Assembly: GCA_030278955.1 (NCBI GenBank)
Contig: JAOANR010000014.1
Location: forward strand, 19,656,068-19,720,067
Length of the DNA: 64,000 nucleotides
Direction of reading: 5' to 3'
Source of the DNA: Hygrophila difformis
Lineage: Eukaryota; Streptophyta; Magnoliopsida; Lamiales; Acanthaceae
Shown piece by piece: positions 12,987 to 25,559 of the stretch. A program made the translations under genes and the position numbers. The stretch's first letter is position 1. Every line of letters starts with the position of its first letter. The notes beneath the pieces were generated by a model that worked only from the letters and a program-made list of their open reading frames with translations, did no database searches and had not been told where the DNA came from.

Positions 12987-13019
12987 AGCAGATCACCCAC
13001 CATGGAAGATCCGGACACT

Positions 13020-14620
13020 CTAGCTGGACTTGTCGGGGATCATAACCGCCTCCCCGTTCCCCACATTATCACTGAACAAACGAGATCCTAGCCCGGGTGA
13101 TATCACCACATCCGTCTTTGGATCCGCTAGCATCTGAACATACTTCTCTGGCAAGCTAGCAGCCAAATCCTTAGATCCTTTCATAGATCGCGCACTGGAG
13201 GTAGTCGATTTTTTCATAGTGCGTGACCCTTTAACACCATGCAAGGCCTTTTGGGAGTGAGAGCTTGGCTTGCCAACGTTGCCAGCCTTCGCCCGGTTAG
13301 TTCCCCCAGACGTCCGAGTAGCTGTGGTTGTCTTGCCCTCAATCCGCTGAGAAAGTCCCATGACAGGTCCAGATTTACCACAAGTTTCCTGTTCATCACC
13401 CTTAGCAGGTTCAATCGTGGTTAACTCTGCATCCATATCTTGTCTCGCGGCAAGTGTCAGCATCCCTTTGTCGCGACTCTGATCCCTCGAATTCTGGCTA
13501 TTAGCCAGCTCCTTAGCCGGCCCCTTAACTGGTAATACAGCTTTCTTAGTTGGCCCAAAGAGCCCCCGATCTGTATCCTTAGCATGACTATTATTAGAGG
13601 GCCCAGCACCCTTACCTTTTACTGGCCCAATAGGCCCTTGCGACTTCAACTTTCCCTGACTAGGTAAATGCGGCCTTCCCCTTTTGACAACCATCCACTC
13701 ACCCACTCCCAATTCGTCCAGATTCGTATCCCTCAAATGTTGGGATACTATATCTAAATCTGAACTACTCACCGCTTGCTCCGCTGCAGATTCCGTGCCA
13801 GTAGGGTTACCCTGAACGGGTGCTAGATCCGTATCTTTCAACCTATCATCCCCCCAGTCACCGGAGCCTCCCCAGCCGGCGGAGAAGCGCCTACCACTCC
13901 CGAGCACTTGTTATGTAAATGACCAAACCTTGCACATCGCATACACATCATATGGAGTCCCTCATAGGCAACCTGAAGCACCTGTCCTTCCACTTCAACT
14001 TTCCCCAACAGAGGCGCATCAAGATCAATTTTAATGCACGCTCTTGCATAGCGTCCTCTAGCTATCGAAGTAGTTTTAATATCAAAATTTATGGGAGTAC
14101 CGATGGCCGTAGCGATGACACGCAAAGCGTTTTCATTATAGAAGGCCTGTTTCAACTCCGGAAACCTAACCCACGTCTGGATAGTATTAACTTTCGATCG
14201 CGTTGGGTCAAAGTCTTCCGTCCATCGAAGCACCGCAATGCAATGTTCAAAAACCATCCACGGCCCTCCTGTGAGAACCTTCTCCCGATCTGCCGGGATT
14301 GCAAACTTAGCGAAAAAACATCCATGGCCAATGTCAAGTAGTTCGAACCTTCCACCCAGCTGCCATGCATGTGTGAGTTTCTCCCTTAGGGCAATGAATC
14401 CAATATGGATTCCAAGAGGTTTAATCACCAGAATATCCTTCCATGGCTCATAAAGAGAGTCAAGCACAGATCTATCAAACCGAATGCGGGGACACCGCTG
14501 ATGAGAACCAGACCTATCAATCGTTGCCAAATTATCCTTCAACCAGTCCTGGGGGACAAACGGAGGCGAGGTTTCCTCCTCAGGAGAATCTTCAACCACA
14601 ATGTCACGAAACGATTTCAC
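13020..14620 (-). pseudogene. LINE ORF1: DUF4283 domain and CCHC zinc knuckle
   Basis: The first segment (14620-13838, 260 codons) has the DUF4283-type fold common in plant LINE ORF1 (GGPWMVFEHCIAVLRW, then a basic FDIKT region), followed by a zinc knuckle CMRCARFGHLHNKC near 13925. A frameshift between 13907 and 13838 separates it from a second segment (13907-13020, 295 codons) that is low-complexity, rich in K, S, G and P, with no known domain, as usual for ORF1 tails. Family role: binds LINE RNA in the ribonucleoprotein. Start chosen as the first ATG of the open frame. Confidence 0.85.
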
Positions 14621-14700
14621 CGGAGACTCCGACTGCCCCTCCGATATACCAAAACACGCCGGAGGATCAGGAGGAGAGGGGGGCTCGAGTACAATATTTA

Positions 14701-15196
14701 TTGCGAATGCTAGAGATAATAGAGTTTTAGAATATTAATATTCAAAATTAAATTTTTCGAGAGAAAAAAATCACCCCAAATTTAAATATTATAATATGCA
14801 TGGCTGAATATGAAATATATGATGCGACAAAGGGCCTGATGATATTTAGCAAAAGGGCTACTAGTATTCTGTCATAATGAACTCATCTTCCTTTCCTTCA
14901 ATTACTACTTCACTAGTTCCCTGGCAAAGTACGATATCGATTTTCTGAAGCCTTTCTTTTTTTTAAAAAAAAAATTCATTTAAAACTTAAAAGAAAATAT
15001 GCCCACAGTGAAGTGTGAAACTGACTTTTGATTCTGACTATTTCTGAGGCACGCCAATGCCAACCTCAATTTTTGATCAAATGTAAAATGCAGTGCAAAG
15101 AATGTGCCTTTGTTGCTTGTATGTAATAGACACCATGTAATTACCATGCCACCTTTTAGTTAATTTCTTTTAGGGCTCCAGATGTATGATGGTCAT
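14701..15196. other. AT-rich spacer between LINE and truncated copia
   Basis: No coding or RNA feature seen. If the composite CACTA model is right, this is original CACTA interior. Confidence 0.5.
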
Positions 15197-16309
15197 TGTC
15201 TAAATCATCCCGGAAACACTGCAGCAACACCGGCCGGCTGCCACAAAGAATCAGAACACAGAAGACCGAACCTAATTACATCAAACTCTTGAAGATGATG
15301 GAAAATTACACACGGCTCATTGATCTAGTAAAGAAAATGAAACAGACACGATACCTGGAAGGAGAAGTATCGGATAATAGGATGTGTCGTCAGCGTTAAA
15401 GAAAAGACTCTCAATAATGTAAGAAAATGGACAGTTTTGATTCAGCAATACAGAAACGTCGAGTCGAGTTTGGAACTCTTCCCGCAAGACGTTTATGCCC
15501 CGGTAGTGCTCCGGCAGTGGCAGAACGTCCCCAAAGGTAAAACGACGAACGTCTCGACGTGGCAGCACCGCGAACGTCGACGACCGGCGAACAGAGCAGA
15601 GAGCTGAGGGAGTTAGGAGGAGAGAGTATGTGTATGCAGAAAAGAATGTGGAGAAGATGTTTTTTTCCTAAGCCTGACGCTGCTGCCATTTATAGGCGTT
15701 GGACGAGACGAAACCGCCGACGAGTATTGATGGGGCGGTTTCAGCTGGAATTCAAAAGTTTTCAACAGCTGAATTCAAATGGTTTTCAACAACTGTTGAA
15801 ATCAAAGTGGGCTTCAACGACTGGGCTGCTTGGCATGGGCCCGACAAATAAACTTTGTCTAAAAAATTAGACAGGCCCAAAGCCCACCCAAAGCCCAATT
15901 ACCAAGATCCAAGTCCACGGGCACGGGCACGGGCGACGGCGCGGCGCGGCGCAGGACGGGACGGGACGGGACGGGCGCGCGCGTGTGGGCTTCCCACGAA
16001 CTTGACCAACCTGCATTAGTTTAATTGATTCTAACACGCAGAACAATATAAACTAATTCAACTCCCACTGTTTAAGCAATGTGGGACGCGCCACCTTTAA
16101 CCACTTTTTAACAACCATTCAAACAAACGCTAGCCGCACTCAATGACCCACTTCGACCACTTATTTCTCACTCACCCGACAATGGTTTTGAGAAAATAGA
16201 TACACTACGACAATCTACGCAAAATGTAGAATTCGTATACGCTATTTAATTAACCGAATTAAATATCGTCATTACGCAAAAAGGAGCTCAAAACCCCCTT
16301 TTTCCAACA
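15197..16309 (-). repeat. 3' LTR of truncated copia element
   Basis: The upstream border (16309, minus strand TGTTGG) is firm because it abuts the polypurine tract. The downstream border at 15197 (ends ...GACA) is a guess, as there is no second LTR to compare. It holds a TATA box and, at about 15918-15985, a GC-rich run of ACGGG and GCGCG units that is very unlike the surrounding DNA. Confidence 0.5.
15688..15694 (-). promoter_or_regulatory. TATA box in copia LTR
   Basis: Reads GCCTATAAATGG on the minus strand, inside the LTR and in the right orientation to start the retrotransposon RNA some 25-30 bases lower. Confidence 0.55.
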
Positions 16310-16871
16310 ACCCCCCACATGAGTGGAAATAACAGCAGTAGTGAATGCAATGCAGATGCAAATGCCCCGACTCCTTCTTTAAAGAAAGGTTACTGCACGG
16401 GTTTAAGTAGTTTTTGGCTTTGAACTTAAACCATATCAATATTATCGAGTATACAGGCGGCGTAGTGACTTTACTCTTGAACTATCCCCCACATCGTATA
16501 TTAGACCAATAATAAAGAATCAATAACTTTTCAGGCTCTTTGCCCGTTCTCACGTTTGGTTCCATTCCAGGCCATGGAAACCCCTTTGGATTCATAAGTC
16601 TTTACTGAAGCGGCCACACTTCTACTTATATAGGTGATTCGATCAAGTATCCTGTCATACTTATATGAACACACAGTTCCAGAATCATTAAGAGTCATTA
16701 AACTCAACCTCTACCACAGACAGGCATCAAACACTTCATCATTGCTTCTGAGGGAAAGGATGAAGATTATTCTTCAAAAGTGTTTTTCACATTTGAAATC
16801 ATACATCTTAGTTGTCCCTTTGAACCAAGTTTGTGGGATCTCCACGCATCATGGTTGGGTTACCAATGTAA

Positions 16872-18748
16872 TCATTCTTTAGGTGTGGGTTTTAACCCCA
16901 TTCCCTCTCGCAATTTGCAAAATTGATCTCTGTTGACAGCTTTTGTTAACGGATCCGCTAGGTTATCTCCAGACTTCACATAAGTTAGAGAAATCACCCC
17001 ACTAGAAATCAATTGCTTAACGGTATGATGTCGACGACGGATATGTCTCGATTTACCATTATACATCTCATTTTGTGCCCTGCCAATAGCTGCTTGACTA
17101 TCATAGTGTATCATTACTGTTGGTACAGGTTTCTTCCAACATGGAATTTCCTCGAGGAAATTTCGAAGCCATTCGGCTTCTTCACCAGCTTTATCTAAAG
17201 CTATAAATTCAGATTCCATGGTGGATCGGGCTATACACGTTTGTTTTTGTGACTTCCAAGACACAACCCCTCCCGCAATCATGAATACATAACCACTTGT
17301 GGATAATGAATCACTTTTCTCTGATATCCAATCGGCATCAGAGTACCCTTCAAGAACAGGAGGATATCTCGTGTAATGTAACCCCAACTCTTGAGTATAT
17401 TTCAGATATCTCAAGACTCTCATAATAGCCTTCCAATGCTCACGACTTGGATTGCTAGTATATCTACTCAGTTTATTAACTGAATATGCAAGATCCGGGC
17501 GAGTACAATTAGTCAAGTACATTAGACTACCAATGATTCTTGCATACTCTTCTTGAGCAACAGGTTCACCTCTGTTCACTCTCAACTTATCACTAGGATC
17601 CATAGGCGTCTTTGCTGGACGACTATCATAAGCGTTGAATTTCCTCAACACTTTCTCAATGTAATGAGACTGAGAAAGAACGATCCCTTCGGGATGCCTT
17701 ATGATTTTTATCCCTAATATGACATCGGCTACACCCATGTCTTTCATGTCAAAATTCCTTTTTAACATGTTCTTGGTCTGATTAATCATATTCAAGTCAC
17801 TGCCCATGATCAACATGTCATCTACATACAAGCAAACTATAACAAATTTGTCTGTTGTTCCCTTGTAGTAAACGCATTTATCACATTCATTATACTTGAA
17901 TCCGTTTGACAACATCACATTATCAAACTTCAAGTGCCACTACTTAGGCGCTTGTTTTAGACCATACAGAGATTTAACCAGTTTGCAGACTTTATGCTCT
18001 TGTCCTTGAACAACAAAGCCTTCTGGTTGATTCATATAAATCTCTTCATCTAGATCACCATTTAAGAACGCAGTCTTAACATCCATTTGATGTATCTCAA
18101 GATTGTAAAGCGCAACAATCGAGAGAAACACTCGAATGGAGGTGATTCTGGATACCGGAGAATAAGTATCAAAATAATTATCTCCTTCCTTCTGTCTAAA
18201 GCCCTGAACTACAAGGCGAGCCTTGTATTTATCGATCGATCCATCGGCTTTATACTTTCTTTTAAGGACCCAACGGCATCCTAAGGGTTTACAACCTTTC
18301 GGTAGATCAGTAAGCACCCAAGTGCGATTCTGCATAATGGAATCTAACTCATTGTTTATGGCTTCTTGCCATAATGCAGCATCTGGTCGAGCCAGAGCTT
18401 CACTCACAGTTCTTGGCTCGTTATCTAACATAAAAGTGATGAAATCTGGACCAAAAGTTTTAGCCACTTTGGCCCTATGGCTACGACGAAGTTCAACTGG
18501 TTCAGGAGAAATACTTCCCTTGTCAGTTTGTTTCGGCTGATCAGAGCTCGTAGCTTCATCAAACGTTCTTTTATTTGAACATTCCACTTTATCCTTGTAA
18601 GGATATATATCTTCAAAAAAGACGGCGTTTCTTGATTCAAATATCGTTCCTTCACTCATACCAGATATTTTTGACTTATGTACCAGGAAACGATACGCGC
18701 TACTGTTAAGGGCATACCCTATAAAGATACAATCAACTCTAATATAAT
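16872..18748 (-). pseudogene. Copia pol remnant: reverse transcriptase and RNase H
   Basis: Two collinear open stretches in one frame (18659-17940 and 17933-16872) are separated by a single TAG near 17937. Reverse transcriptase motifs are [40 protein letters not shown] and the catalytic YVDDMLIMG (near 17825). RNase H shows [19 protein letters not shown] and the C-terminal [13 protein letters not shown] typical of copia. The N-terminal part of the polyprotein is absent. The frame is otherwise well kept, which points to a fairly recent truncation. Confidence 0.92.
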
Positions 18749-19650
18749 TTTAAATTATATAAATATGTATTAAATCAATTATATACCATGCATCACATGA
18801 AGAAAAAAATATATGAAAATAATAGCTAGTTATTAAGTTTGTTATTAGACAAATTCCAACCCTAAACATGGACACCAAAGCCTAAACCCATTGTTACCGC
18901 TTTACTATATTCACGTGTATGTCTGATATTGAGAATAAAAGTAGTTTATATTATACAGATGATATTTTCAAGTGTTACTAACATGAAAATAAAATTAAAA
19001 TTAAGCAAGTATCTAGAATTTAAAAATATATATTTTTTTTGAAAATTAAAACAAAATGAAACAGTATTAATTTAAATTAACTATAGTTTGATTGAATATT
19101 AATTTTTAAAAATATCACATTATTCATTTAAATTTGCCGAATTATTTGAAGATTCAACTCTGTATTTTTCTGTTCTTTTCTGGGATGCCGAAGCCAGATA
19201 GAAAAAAGAGTTCAACTTCGTATTTGTGGTTCAAATTCGATTTTATTGGAGTTCTTTTAAAGTATATTTTAAATAAATATTCAATTATTTGATGCAAAAT
19301 TTAATTAATTTATTTTTTTCCTATTTGATGAAATTGAATTTTACATTATTTTTAATGCTTAAAAAGCTAAACTGTAATTAGTGATTACACATACAAAATA
19401 AAAATAATTATATATATAATATAAATATTTTATATTATATTAAATTTATAAATATGTATTATTAAAATATATGTAATTATTAGGTAATTATATAAATGCA
19501 ATATATTTCAAAATATTCATTGTTAATATCAAATTTTATAAATATTATTATTAAAATAAATAATTATATTTAACATATAAAAATGTATTTCTAGAAAAAT
19601 AATTAGTTATAACTTAAAGGGCAATATAGTATAGTAAACAACATAGTTAT

Positions 19651-20151
19651 TAAGATGTTGATCTTGATCAAGATCTTACGATTTTACGATCCCACTTATT
19701 AAAAATGATATGTCTTGGTTACTATTTAGATGCTTTCAGCAGTTATCCGCTCCGCACTTGGCAACCCAGCATTTTCCGTGGGTACGATAACTGGTCTTTG
19801 TAGGATCTAAAATTTAATAGGATCTCAATCTTGATCCCGATCTTGATTATAAAATTCCGATCTTAATGGCAGAATCTTAAGATCCTACCAAAATTTGAAA
19901 TATGATCCTATAACATCATGTTTTACATAAAATCGGTATTGAATTTTATTTGCGACTGTTTATAGTGCTTTATAGCTTCATTTACATAATAATATTCTAT
20001 GTTATGCTTTCATTTGTTAATTGTATAATCGTTTTTATGTATTTTTACAATTTGGTAAGATCTTAGGATATAAATTCGATTATACTATTACGATCTTGTA
20101 AAGACAAAAACGATCCCGGATAAGATTTGAGATCTCGCTCTTGATAATCTT
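19651..20151. mobile_element. Imperfect terminal-inverted repeat element rich in GATCTTAAGATC motifs
   Basis: The ends read TAAGATGTTGATCTTGATC and, reversed, TAAGATTATCAAGAGCGAGATC. The interior repeats ACGATCC, GATCTTA and TAAGATC. A related sequence lies at 54196-54538. No clean target duplication was found, so the class (perhaps Mutator-like) is open. Confidence 0.45.
19712..19795 (-). pseudogene. rrn23: Fragment of chloroplast-type 23S rRNA gene (nuclear plastid insert)
   Basis: The minus strand carries the recognisable 3'-domain text GCGGATAACTGCTGAAAGCA followed by TCTAA, and CCAGTTATCGT and CCACGG upstream, as in plastid and bacterial 23S rRNA. About 84 bases are kept, with several substitutions. 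It is embedded in the GATCTTA-rich element and cannot be a working rRNA gene. Plastid origin is inferred from recall of the plastid sequence; a mitochondrial or bacterial source was not excluded. Confidence 0.75.
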
Positions 20152-20387
20152 AGTATACAATATTGTCCAAGATTTATTATCGTATATAATATAATATATA
20201 ATATTTATTATGGTCTATATCCAATATTTTTAAATCTATTGCAAGTTCAAAATAATTCAGTACCTAAAATACAATTTTATTTTCTAATAGTTTAAAACAA
20301 GTTCTTGGGTTAATAAATAAATTCTTTACTACTTTAAATGTGCCATATTTATACTAGGAATGACCGAATAAATGATAAATATATTAT

Positions 20388-20670
20388 TGTTATATATTAA
20401 CTACTTCTACGTGGACGTTTATTTGATAAGATTAGTGGCTATATGTGTCATCTCTAAGCATATGAGTTGTGACTAATCATTGATGAATTGCCCTATAAAT
20501 ATGGGCTTGTAGTGTACGTATGATACAAGTCAGTTGAATGAAAAGAATTCTACTGCCTTTACTCGTTTCTCTCTATTCCATTTCATTACTTATACTAATA
20601 TAATATATATTAGTACAATATACTTTACACACACGTCTATATAGCTATTAGGTCTATCATTTATACAACA
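20388..20670 (+). repeat. 5' LTR of copia element
   Basis: 283 bases, TG...CA ends, with a TATA box at 20494-20501. Differs from the 3' LTR by about six substitutions and no indels. Confidence 0.93.
20494..20501 (+). promoter_or_regulatory. TATA box of copia LTR
   Basis: TATAAATA in the LTR, oriented with the element, expected to set RNA start in the LTR about 30 bases downstream. Confidence 0.6.
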
Positions 20671-20685
20671 CGTTATCAGCACGAG
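20671..20685 (+). promoter_or_regulatory. Primer binding site
   Basis: CGTTATCAGCACGAG follows the 5' LTR directly. It shares TATCAG with the tRNA-Met-type site TGGTATCAGAGC but is otherwise diverged; the priming tRNA is uncertain. Confidence 0.5.
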
Positions 20686-20756
20686 GGATCTCTACCGGAG
20701 TTCTATCGGAGTTCTGTTTTAGGTATAATTTTATATCGTTACTTTTCAATATAATT

Positions 20757-21780
20757 ATGGCTAATCACTCAAAGCAGGAATTTCTCCCGTTATGGGTTTC
20801 TGGAGATAATTACATGTCCTGGGCACGGGACGTAAAGATGCACCTAGCATCTATGGGGTTGGAAGATACTATCGCCCCTGACAAAAAAACCATCCAGTCA
20901 GGATAAGGCAAAAGCTATGATCTTTCTGTGCCACCATATTGATGAATCTCTGAAACTTCAATATGTGACGCTGGAATCACCACTTGAACTGTGGCTGAAA
21001 TTGAAAGAGAGATATGATCATCTCAAAATGACGGTGCTGCCAAAGGCTCGAAGCGAATGGCATAATCTGAGGCTCCAGGACTTCAAATCAGTCCGTGAAT
21101 ATAATTCAGCGATGTTTCGTATTACATCGCAACTGACACTTTGTGGAGAAAAAATAACTGAATCTGATATGCTGGAAAAAACATTCTCCACATTCCATGC
21201 CACAAATCTGGTTTTACAGCAGCAGTACCGTGAGCGGGGTTTTCAAAAATACTCTGAGCTTATCACCTGTCTACTTCTGGCCGAGCAGAATAAAGAATTA
21301 TTGCTGAAAATTCATGAATCCAGGCCAACGGGTGCTGCCCCATTTCCTGAAGCAAATGCCACAGAAGCAGAAAACCAAGTGCGGGATCGTGGGAATCAAA
21401 GAAATCAAAACTTTAATCGTGACAGAAATCGGGATCGCGGTCGTGGGAGGCCTGAATCATCTGGGAGAAACAAATATCGAAATAAACCTCGATATGAATC
21501 CAACCGCAGAAGTGACAACAGGAGGCCCTATAAATTGCAGCCAAAGCCTAAAAGAGATAGAAATAATGATCAACCATGTGATCGCTGCGGAATCAAGGGT
21601 CACTGGGCCCGAGTTTGCCGAACAGCTAGTCATTTAGCTGAACTGTACCAGGCCTCGAAAAGGCAAGAAAGATCTGATCCCGATACACATCATGCCACCC
21701 ACGATGATACCTTTGATGATATCCTGAATGATGATATTACCCACTTGGAGACTGATGACTTTATTGGTGGCACAAACTGA
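20757..21780 (+). pseudogene. Copia gag (UBN2-type capsid and zinc knuckle), frameshifted
   Basis: The first ATG after the primer site is at 20757 and opens a typical N-terminus (WVSGDNYMSWARDVKMHL). A one-base slip in a run of seven A at 20883-20889 breaks the frame; it resumes and stays open to a TGA at 21778-21780. The capsid region (LELWLKLKERYDHL, ITSQLTLCGEKI) is followed by an R/N/D-rich linker and a zinc knuckle CDRCGIKGHWARVC near 21580-21620. Gag here ends in its own stop codon, 176 bases before pol begins. Confidence 0.85.
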
Positions 21781-21956
21781 AAAAGAAAAGTGAAAAGATC
21801 GGCTTTACATTTTGTATTTTGCGTATGATATATTTTGCCTTATGATATTTTGTATTTTAGTGTTTTACTCCATGTTTTGTATCCCCCAAGTTATAATGTA
21901 TTTTACAGTGATTATATTATATTACTGATGTTGTTTTTATTACCTTCTGAAAAGAA

Positions 21957-24900
21957 ATGGATGGCCAAGTTGAAAATGAAATCTGTCTCATTGATAGTGC
22001 TACAACACACAGTATCTTAAAAAGCAAAAGCTTTTTCTCCCAATTAAAATTGGGAAAGACCGCAGTTAAAACTATAAGCGGTAATGAAAATTGTATTGAA
22101 GGATCTGGAAGAGCGGTTATATTTCTCCCTAAAGGGACAAAATTTGTATTTGAAAATGCCCTATTTTCAAGCAAGGCTCGGAGAAACTTGCTAAGTTTTG
22201 GTGATATTCGAAAAAATGGCTATCACATTGAAACTTTAAATGAGGCAGGAAATGAGTATGTTTTAATTACTCAAACCATCAATGGTGAAAAATTTGTTCA
22301 TGAAAAGCTGCCATGTTTGACATCTGGATTATATTATACAAACATTTATGCCGGAGAAGTACATCACCTTGTAGGCCTAAAGGCTACTAGTGAATTTATA
22401 ACCTGGCATGAAAGGCTTGGACATCCGGGCAGCGTGATGTTGAGGCGAATTATTGAAAATTCCAGTGGCCATAAATTAAACCATAAAATGGTTTTGAATT
22501 CAAATGAGTTTACATGTGCTGCTTGCTATCAAGGAAAATTAATTACCAGGCCATCTCCAGCAAAAGTGGGAATTGAATCCCCTGCATTTTTGGAAAGAAT
22601 TCAAGGCGATATATGTGGGCCAATAGATCCACCTTGCGGACCATTCAAGTACTTTATGGTACTAATTGATGCATCAACAAGATGGTCCCATGTCTGTTTA
22701 TTGTCAACTCGCAACCTAGCATTTGCTAGGCTACTGGCACAAATTATTAAACTGCGAGCACAATTTCCTGATCATCCAATAAAGAAAATACGCCTTGATA
22801 ATGCTGGAGAATACACATCAAATGCTTTTGATGATTTTTGCACATCTATTGGTATCACTGTAGAACATCCAGTTCCGTATGTGCATACCCAAAATGGTCT
22901 GGCTTAATCATTAATCAAAAGGTTGCAATTAATTGCACGACCTTTTATTGATGAAATCTAAACTCCCTGTTTCTGCTTGGGGACATGCTATATTGCATGC
23001 AGCAGCATTAGTAAAAATTAGGCGGACAAGCTATCATAGCTACTCCCCTACTCAAATTATAACAGGAAAAGAACCCGATATTTCCCATTTAAGAATTTTT
23101 GGGTGTGCTGTATATGTACCAATAGCACCACCTCAAAGGACAAAAATGAGACCTCAAAGAAGGATGGGCATCTATGTCGGGTATGAATCCCCCTCGATTA
23201 TTAAATATCTTGAACCAACAACGGGTGATTTATTTACTGCAAGATTTGCAGATTGTCATTTTGACGAATCACATTTCCCGACATTAGGGGGAGGAAGTAA
23301 TCAACTGAAAAAGGAAATTTCGTGGAAAATCCCACTTGATATATATGATCCTCGTACAAAACAATGTGAATTAGAAGTGCAAAGAATTGTGCATTTGCAA
23401 AGGATTGCAAATCAATTGCCTGATGCTTTTAATGATGCTGCAAGAGTAACAAAATCTTACATTGAAGCAGCAAATGCACCGGCCAAAATAAATATACCTG
23501 AAGGGCAAATTCCAAGTGCTAATGAATCTAATCCACGACAAAAGCGTGGTAGACCAATGGGTTCCAAATATAAAAATCCACGAAAGAAAAGAATTATACA
23601 CGTGGATAATGAAAAACCCGAAGAGGTAATAAATTCAACTTTTGAAGAAGTTGATGCTGAAAATGCTAATCCAGAAGAAAGTGAAACTATTGAAACTGCT
23701 TTCAGTTATATCACTTCTGGAAAGTATTGGAACCGGAAAGAAATCAAAGTTGATCAAGTATTTGCATATAATGTAGCACTTGAGATGATGAAAGATGACG
23801 AGGATCCTGAACCAAAATCAGTTGATGAATGTCGGCAAAGGGATGATTGGCCAAAATGGAAAGATGCAATTAAATCAGAATTGGATTCACTGAACAAAAG
23901 AAAAGTATTCGGCCCTATAGTCCAAACACCTGAAAATGTAAAACCAGTTGGCTACAGGTGGGTGTTTGTGAGAAAAAGAAATGAAAGTAATGAAATTGCA
24001 AGATACAAAGCAAGGCTTGTAGCCCAAGGATTTTCCCAAAGACCGGGAATTGATTTTGAGGAAATATATTCCCCGGTTATGGATGGAATAACTTTCAGGT
24101 ATCTCATGAGCCTGGCAGTACGAGAAAAGCTCGAAATGAGATTGATGGATGTTGTTACTGCATATTTATATGGCTCATTGGAGAATGATATTTATATGAA
24201 AATATCTGAAGGATTTAAATTGCCTGAATCTTATAACTCAAAGCCCAGAGAAGTTTATTCCATCAAATTACAAAAATCACTTTATGGGCTTAAGCAATCG
24301 GGCCGAATGTGGTACAATCGCCTCAGCGAAAGTTTGATAAATGAAGGTTATGTGAATGACCCTATATGTCCATGTGTTTTTATAAAGAAAAATGGGTCAG
24401 AATTTGTAATCGTTGCTGTCTATGTTGACGATTTAAATTTAATTGGAACTCCTGAAGAGCTAGAAAAGGCTGTTGAATATCTTAAAAAAGAGTTCGAAAT
24501 AGGATTTTGGAAAAACAAAATTCTGCCTTGGCTTGCAAATTGAGCATTTGGATAAGGGTATTTTTGTTCATCAATCAGCTTATACCCAAAAGGTATTGAA
24601 GCAATTTAGAATGAATTATGCTCATCCGTTAAGTAGTCCAATGGTCGTTCGGACACTTGATCCTGCAAAGGATCCATTTAGGCCAAAGGAAGATGATGAA
24701 GAACAACTTGGCCTAGAAGTGCCATATTTAAGCGCGATTGGCGCGTTAATGTATCTGGCAAATAGCACGCGACTTGATATCGCGTTTGCTGTTAATTTAC
24801 TCGCAAGATTTAGTGCTTGCCCTACTCAACGACATTGGAAAGGCATAAAGCATATCTTTCGCTATCTCCAGGGAACAGTTGACCTTGGGTTATTTTACCC

Positions 24901-25423
24901 AAAAGATTCTCGACATGAGTTGATCGGATATGCCGATGCAGGGTATTTATCAGATCCACACAAAGCCAAATCTCAGACAGGCTATATTTTTATGTGTGGT
25001 GGAACTGCTATCTCATGGAGATCCATGAAACAAACATTAACGACTACTTCATCAAATCATGCCGAAATATTAGCAATCCATGAGGCTAGTCGAGAATGTA
25101 TTTGGTTGAGGTCAATGACTCATCATATATTAAAAAATTGTGGTTTGGTCATTGAACCAAAAGTTCCCCCAACAATTTTATTTGAAGATAATTCGGCTTG
25201 TATAGCCCAATTGAAAGGGGGTTATATTAAAGAAGATAGGACTAAACACATTTCACCAAAATTTTTCTATACCCATGATCTTCAAAAGAATGGTGAAATT
25301 GATGTGCAACAAATTCGATCAGATGAGAACTTAGCAGATCTATTGACCAAGGCATTGCCGACTGTTACATTTGAGAAGCTCGTGAAAAAAATTGGAATGC
25401 GGCGGCTTAAAGATCTCCAATGA
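21957..25423 (+). pseudogene. Copia pol: protease, integrase, reverse transcriptase, RNase H, frameshifted
   Basis: Protease: LIDSATTHSIL near 21990, where the usual DSGA/DTGA is DSAT. Integrase: zinc-binding HERLGH...CAACYQGK (22400-22530), then core GDICGPI and LDNAGEY. Reverse transcriptase: RWVFVRKRNESNEIARYKAR, YLYGSLENDIYM and catalytic YVDDLNLIG near 24420. RNase H: LIGYADAGYLSD, SSNHAEILAIHEASRECIWL, and ENLADLLTK at the end. Breaks: a TAA at 22905-22907, a frameshift near 22950, and another near 24535. Otherwise well preserved. Confidence 0.92.
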
Positions 25424-25550
25424 TGTACAAAACAGGGGGAGCAATAAATACAAGAATATTGTACTCTTTTTCCTTCACTAGGATTTTTTCCCACAGGGTT
25501 TTTTCCTAGTAAGGTTTTAACGAGGCATATTATTTGTATGATAAACGTCT

Positions 25551-25559
25551 AAGGGGGAG
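25551..25559 (+). promoter_or_regulatory. Polypurine tract
   Basis: AAGGGGGAG directly before the 3' LTR; the usual start of plus-strand DNA synthesis. Confidence 0.8.

Larger units (their letters stand above)
8779..14700 (-). mobile_element. Nearly full-length LINE (L1-type), decayed
   Basis: Reading on the minus strand: a 5' region near 14.7 kb, ORF1 (14620-13020), ORF2 (12986-8858), a short 3' UTR, then an A-tail seen as a T-run at 8779-8787. The 5' boundary is approximate because no clear target duplication could be aligned. It belongs to a different subfamily from the LINE at the left edge, as the RNase H ends and 3' UTRs differ. Confidence 0.88.
15197..18748 (-). mobile_element. 5'-truncated Ty1-copia element with its 3' LTR
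   Basis: On the minus strand, homology to a copia polyprotein starts abruptly at about 18748 (late integrase/linker) and runs through reverse transcriptase and RNase H to a stop at 16872. A polypurine tract (ATGTGGGGGG, minus strand, about 16310-16320) stands directly before an LTR beginning TGTTGGAAAAAG at 16309. The 5' LTR, gag, protease and most of integrase are missing. Confidence 0.85.
18749..20387. other. Very AT-rich stretch with a GATCTTA-rich repeat
   Basis: No gene seen. It holds the repeat element at 19651-20151 and, inside that, an organelle rRNA fragment. The rest is low-complexity A/T. Confidence 0.6.

Noticed and set aside
15559..15870. Open frame of 103 codons
   Set aside because: It lies antisense within the copia LTR and shows no family motif.
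19712..19795. Functional rRNA gene
   Set aside because: Only 84 bases with several changes, inside a repeat; it is a nuclear insert.
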